Source: CAZADH01 sp964483805 (GTDB lineage: Bacteria; Muiribacteriota; Ozemobacteria; Ozemobacterales; Ozemobacteraceae). From it: a DNA stretch of 23,340 nt. The DNA lies in the NCBI GenBank assembly GCA_964483805.1, contig CAZADH010000071.1, positions 1-23,340 on the forward strand, given 5' to 3'. The notes under the pieces are model-generated. The model was not told where the DNA came from. It saw nothing but the letters and a program-made list of their open reading frames with translations, and did no database searches. Position 1 is the first letter of the stretch. Each line of letters begins with the position of its first letter. Both the position numbers and the translations under genes were made by a program. This document shows positions 22,138-23,340 of this stretch, one piece after another.

Positions 22138-23340
22138 ATGACCCAGGCCCAGGTTTCCGAAGGCTACACCGATCGTTCTCTGGCCGTGGGTGTGCTTGGG
22201 TTGGTCGTGGTTGCGCTTATTTTGTATTTATCCATGGAAAGCGTCGAGCGCGAGCGCGAAGTGCAACGCCGCATCGTCGGTGAACAAGTGCGCACCGTCC
22301 TCGACCTGTCGGTGGCCCAAGTCTCTCAGACCATCGGCAGCGTGCGTGAGAGTCTGCGCTTGTACTCCCGCCTGCCGGTTGCGTATGGTCCGCGGCCGCG
22401 ACCGGTCTCGATGCGGTTGGCGACCTGGGCCGATGGGATGCGGGCGTGGGCGGGCCTGATCAAGGCCTCGGCGGCGCACCGTGACGATGAGGCTTTTCCC
22501 GCCTTGATGTCGACGGCCATGGATGGCGTCGCTTCTACATCAGAGGGTGTACGTCCCGAGTTCCTCACGCCTGAAGGACTCAACGCCTTCTATCGGCTGA
22601 TCGCCGCGACGCTCGAATCCGCTGCTGATCACGTGTTGACCAATGGCGCCTGGGTGGCCGATCTCCTCGATGTGGCGGCCACCGGCACCGAGGGCAGAGA
22701 CAGCCGTCCGGACGCCGCGTGGTATCAGCAGATCCTCGATCGAACCCTGCCGGCATCGGGGCCGGTGCTGTCGTTGGCACTGTTCGACGCGGCCGAACGC
22801 CGATGCGCGGAAGCGACCCGGGTCGACACGGCATTCGGGTCGTTGCTCACCCGTGGGGTGGTCAGGCGGGCCCTGGCAGGCACATCGAGCTGGTTTGTCG
22901 CCGGTAGCGTATCGTTCAATGATGCCGTGGGTGCGCCGATCTGGGTGGTCGGCGCGCCGCTGATCGGCAATGACCTGCAACCGGTGGGCGTGGTCGTGGC
23001 CGTGGTGCACCTGGGTTTCCTGCAAGGCATGGCGAACGCCGTGCGGGTTATGCCCGGCGCCGAGTTGCTCGTGGTCGATGAACACGGCACGGCGCTGGCG
23101 CATCCGCGGCGGGCTCAGGTCACGAGTCAGGCCAATCTGAAACAGGCCAACGATGCGGTGGTCCGTGTTCTGAAGGGTGATGACGCCCAGGGCGAGGTGC
23201 AGTATCGGGGCTCCGCCTGGTATGCGGGCTGGCGCAATCTTACCAACCTCAAACAGGCGGGGGTGCCGCGCTGGGGCGTCGTCCTGATGGTTCCGGCGGC
23301 CACCGCCTTTGCCGCCGGCGACCGCGTCGCCAACCAGATC
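22138..23340 (+). CDS. Membrane sensor with Cache-type periplasmic domain (partial, runs off window)
   Basis: At least 401 residues with no stop before the window ends. Residues 14-33 form a membrane helix, followed by a helical stretch (34-75) and a large extracytoplasmic region. About residues 255-390 resemble a Cache domain: GAPIWVVGAPLIG, then VGVVVAVVHLGFLQGMANAV, then GAELLVVDEHGTALAHPRRAQV. Cache sensors sit in chemoreceptors, histidine kinases, cyclases and SpoIIE-type phosphatases; the output domain lies beyond the window. The nearby STAS genes make a PP2C phosphatase plausible but unproven. The ATG at 22138 has no clear Shine-Dalgarno; the frame and membrane helix placement support it. 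The 153-base divergent gap before it shows no confident promoter. Confidence 0.78.
   Translation, partial: MTQAQVSEGYTDRSLAVGVLGLVVVALILYLSMESVEREREVQRRIVGEQVRTVLDLSVAQVSQTIGSVRESLRLYSRLPVAYGPRPRPVSMRLATWADGMRAWAGLIKASAAHRDDEAFPALMSTAMDGVASTSEGVRPEFLTPEGLNAFYRLIAATLESAADHVLTNGAWVADLLDVAATGTEGRDSRPDAAWYQQILDRTLPASGPVLSLALFDAAERRCAEATRVDTAFGSLLTRGVVRRALAGTSSWFVAGSVSFNDAVGAPIWVVGAPLIGNDLQPVGVVVAVVHLGFLQGMANAVRVMPGAELLVVDEHGTALAHPRRAQVTSQANLKQANDAVVRVLKGDDAQGEVQYRGSAWYAGWRNLTNLKQAGVPRWGVVLMVPAATAFAAGDRVANQI

Overview
The window is GC-rich DNA from a diderm (Gram-negative-type) bacterium. It encodes a secretin, several lipoproteins with clear lipoboxes, exported proteins with signal peptides and a type IV pilus-type inner-membrane alignment complex. 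Two runs of exactly ten N (1496-1505 and 2972-2981) look like scaffold joins, so this is probably a draft or metagenome assembly. Nothing in the sequence lets me place the phylum confidently. I saw no rRNA, tRNA or CRISPR array.

Layout. (1) 84-3028, plus strand: an exported repeat-containing protein of unknown function and a HAD-family phosphatase, separated by a 135-bp non-autonomous element flanked by a perfect 9-bp target duplication. (2) 3042-5826, minus strand: three translationally coupled genes encoding an exported SAM hydroxide adenosyltransferase-like (DUF62) protein, a 74-residue membrane protein and a membrane-fused spermidine-synthase-like protein. (3) 6025-6739, plus strand: a textbook sigma-54 promoter with a hairpin leader, driving a small exported protein. 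(4) 6831-18232, minus strand: an eight-gene, 11.4-kb operon. Its order is an SLH-domain exported protein, a PilM-PilN fusion, PilO, a PilP/GspC-like protein, a secretin N-domain protein, a separate secretin barrel protein, a small lipoprotein and an 835-residue Ig-like repeat lipoprotein. No pilin, PilB/PilT ATPase or PilC is present here. (5) 18410-20557, minus strand: an M24 Xaa-Pro peptidase with a strong intrinsic terminator and an acetate/succinate-type (SatP/YaaH) transporter with an unusual soluble tail. (6) 20709-23340: a second, inverted copy of the 135-bp element, two STAS anti-sigma-antagonist paralogues, a 54-residue zinc ribbon protein and a Cache-type membrane sensor that runs off the window.

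The most unusual part is the pilus-type operon. Its secretin is split in the middle of an N domain, with a fresh signal peptide on the second half. PilM and PilN are fused, three members carry long Pro/Ala-rich linkers, and SLH and large repeat lipoproteins are built into the operon. This suggests a remodelled outer-membrane secretin machine. Second is the mobile element pair: terminal inverted repeats, a 9-bp target duplication, a compensatory base change in a conserved stem, and insertion of both copies exactly 19 bp upstream of a recognisable -35 box. Third is the exported DUF62 protein, whose usual catalytic-triad His position holds Asp, coupled to a membrane-bound spermidine-synthase-like protein.
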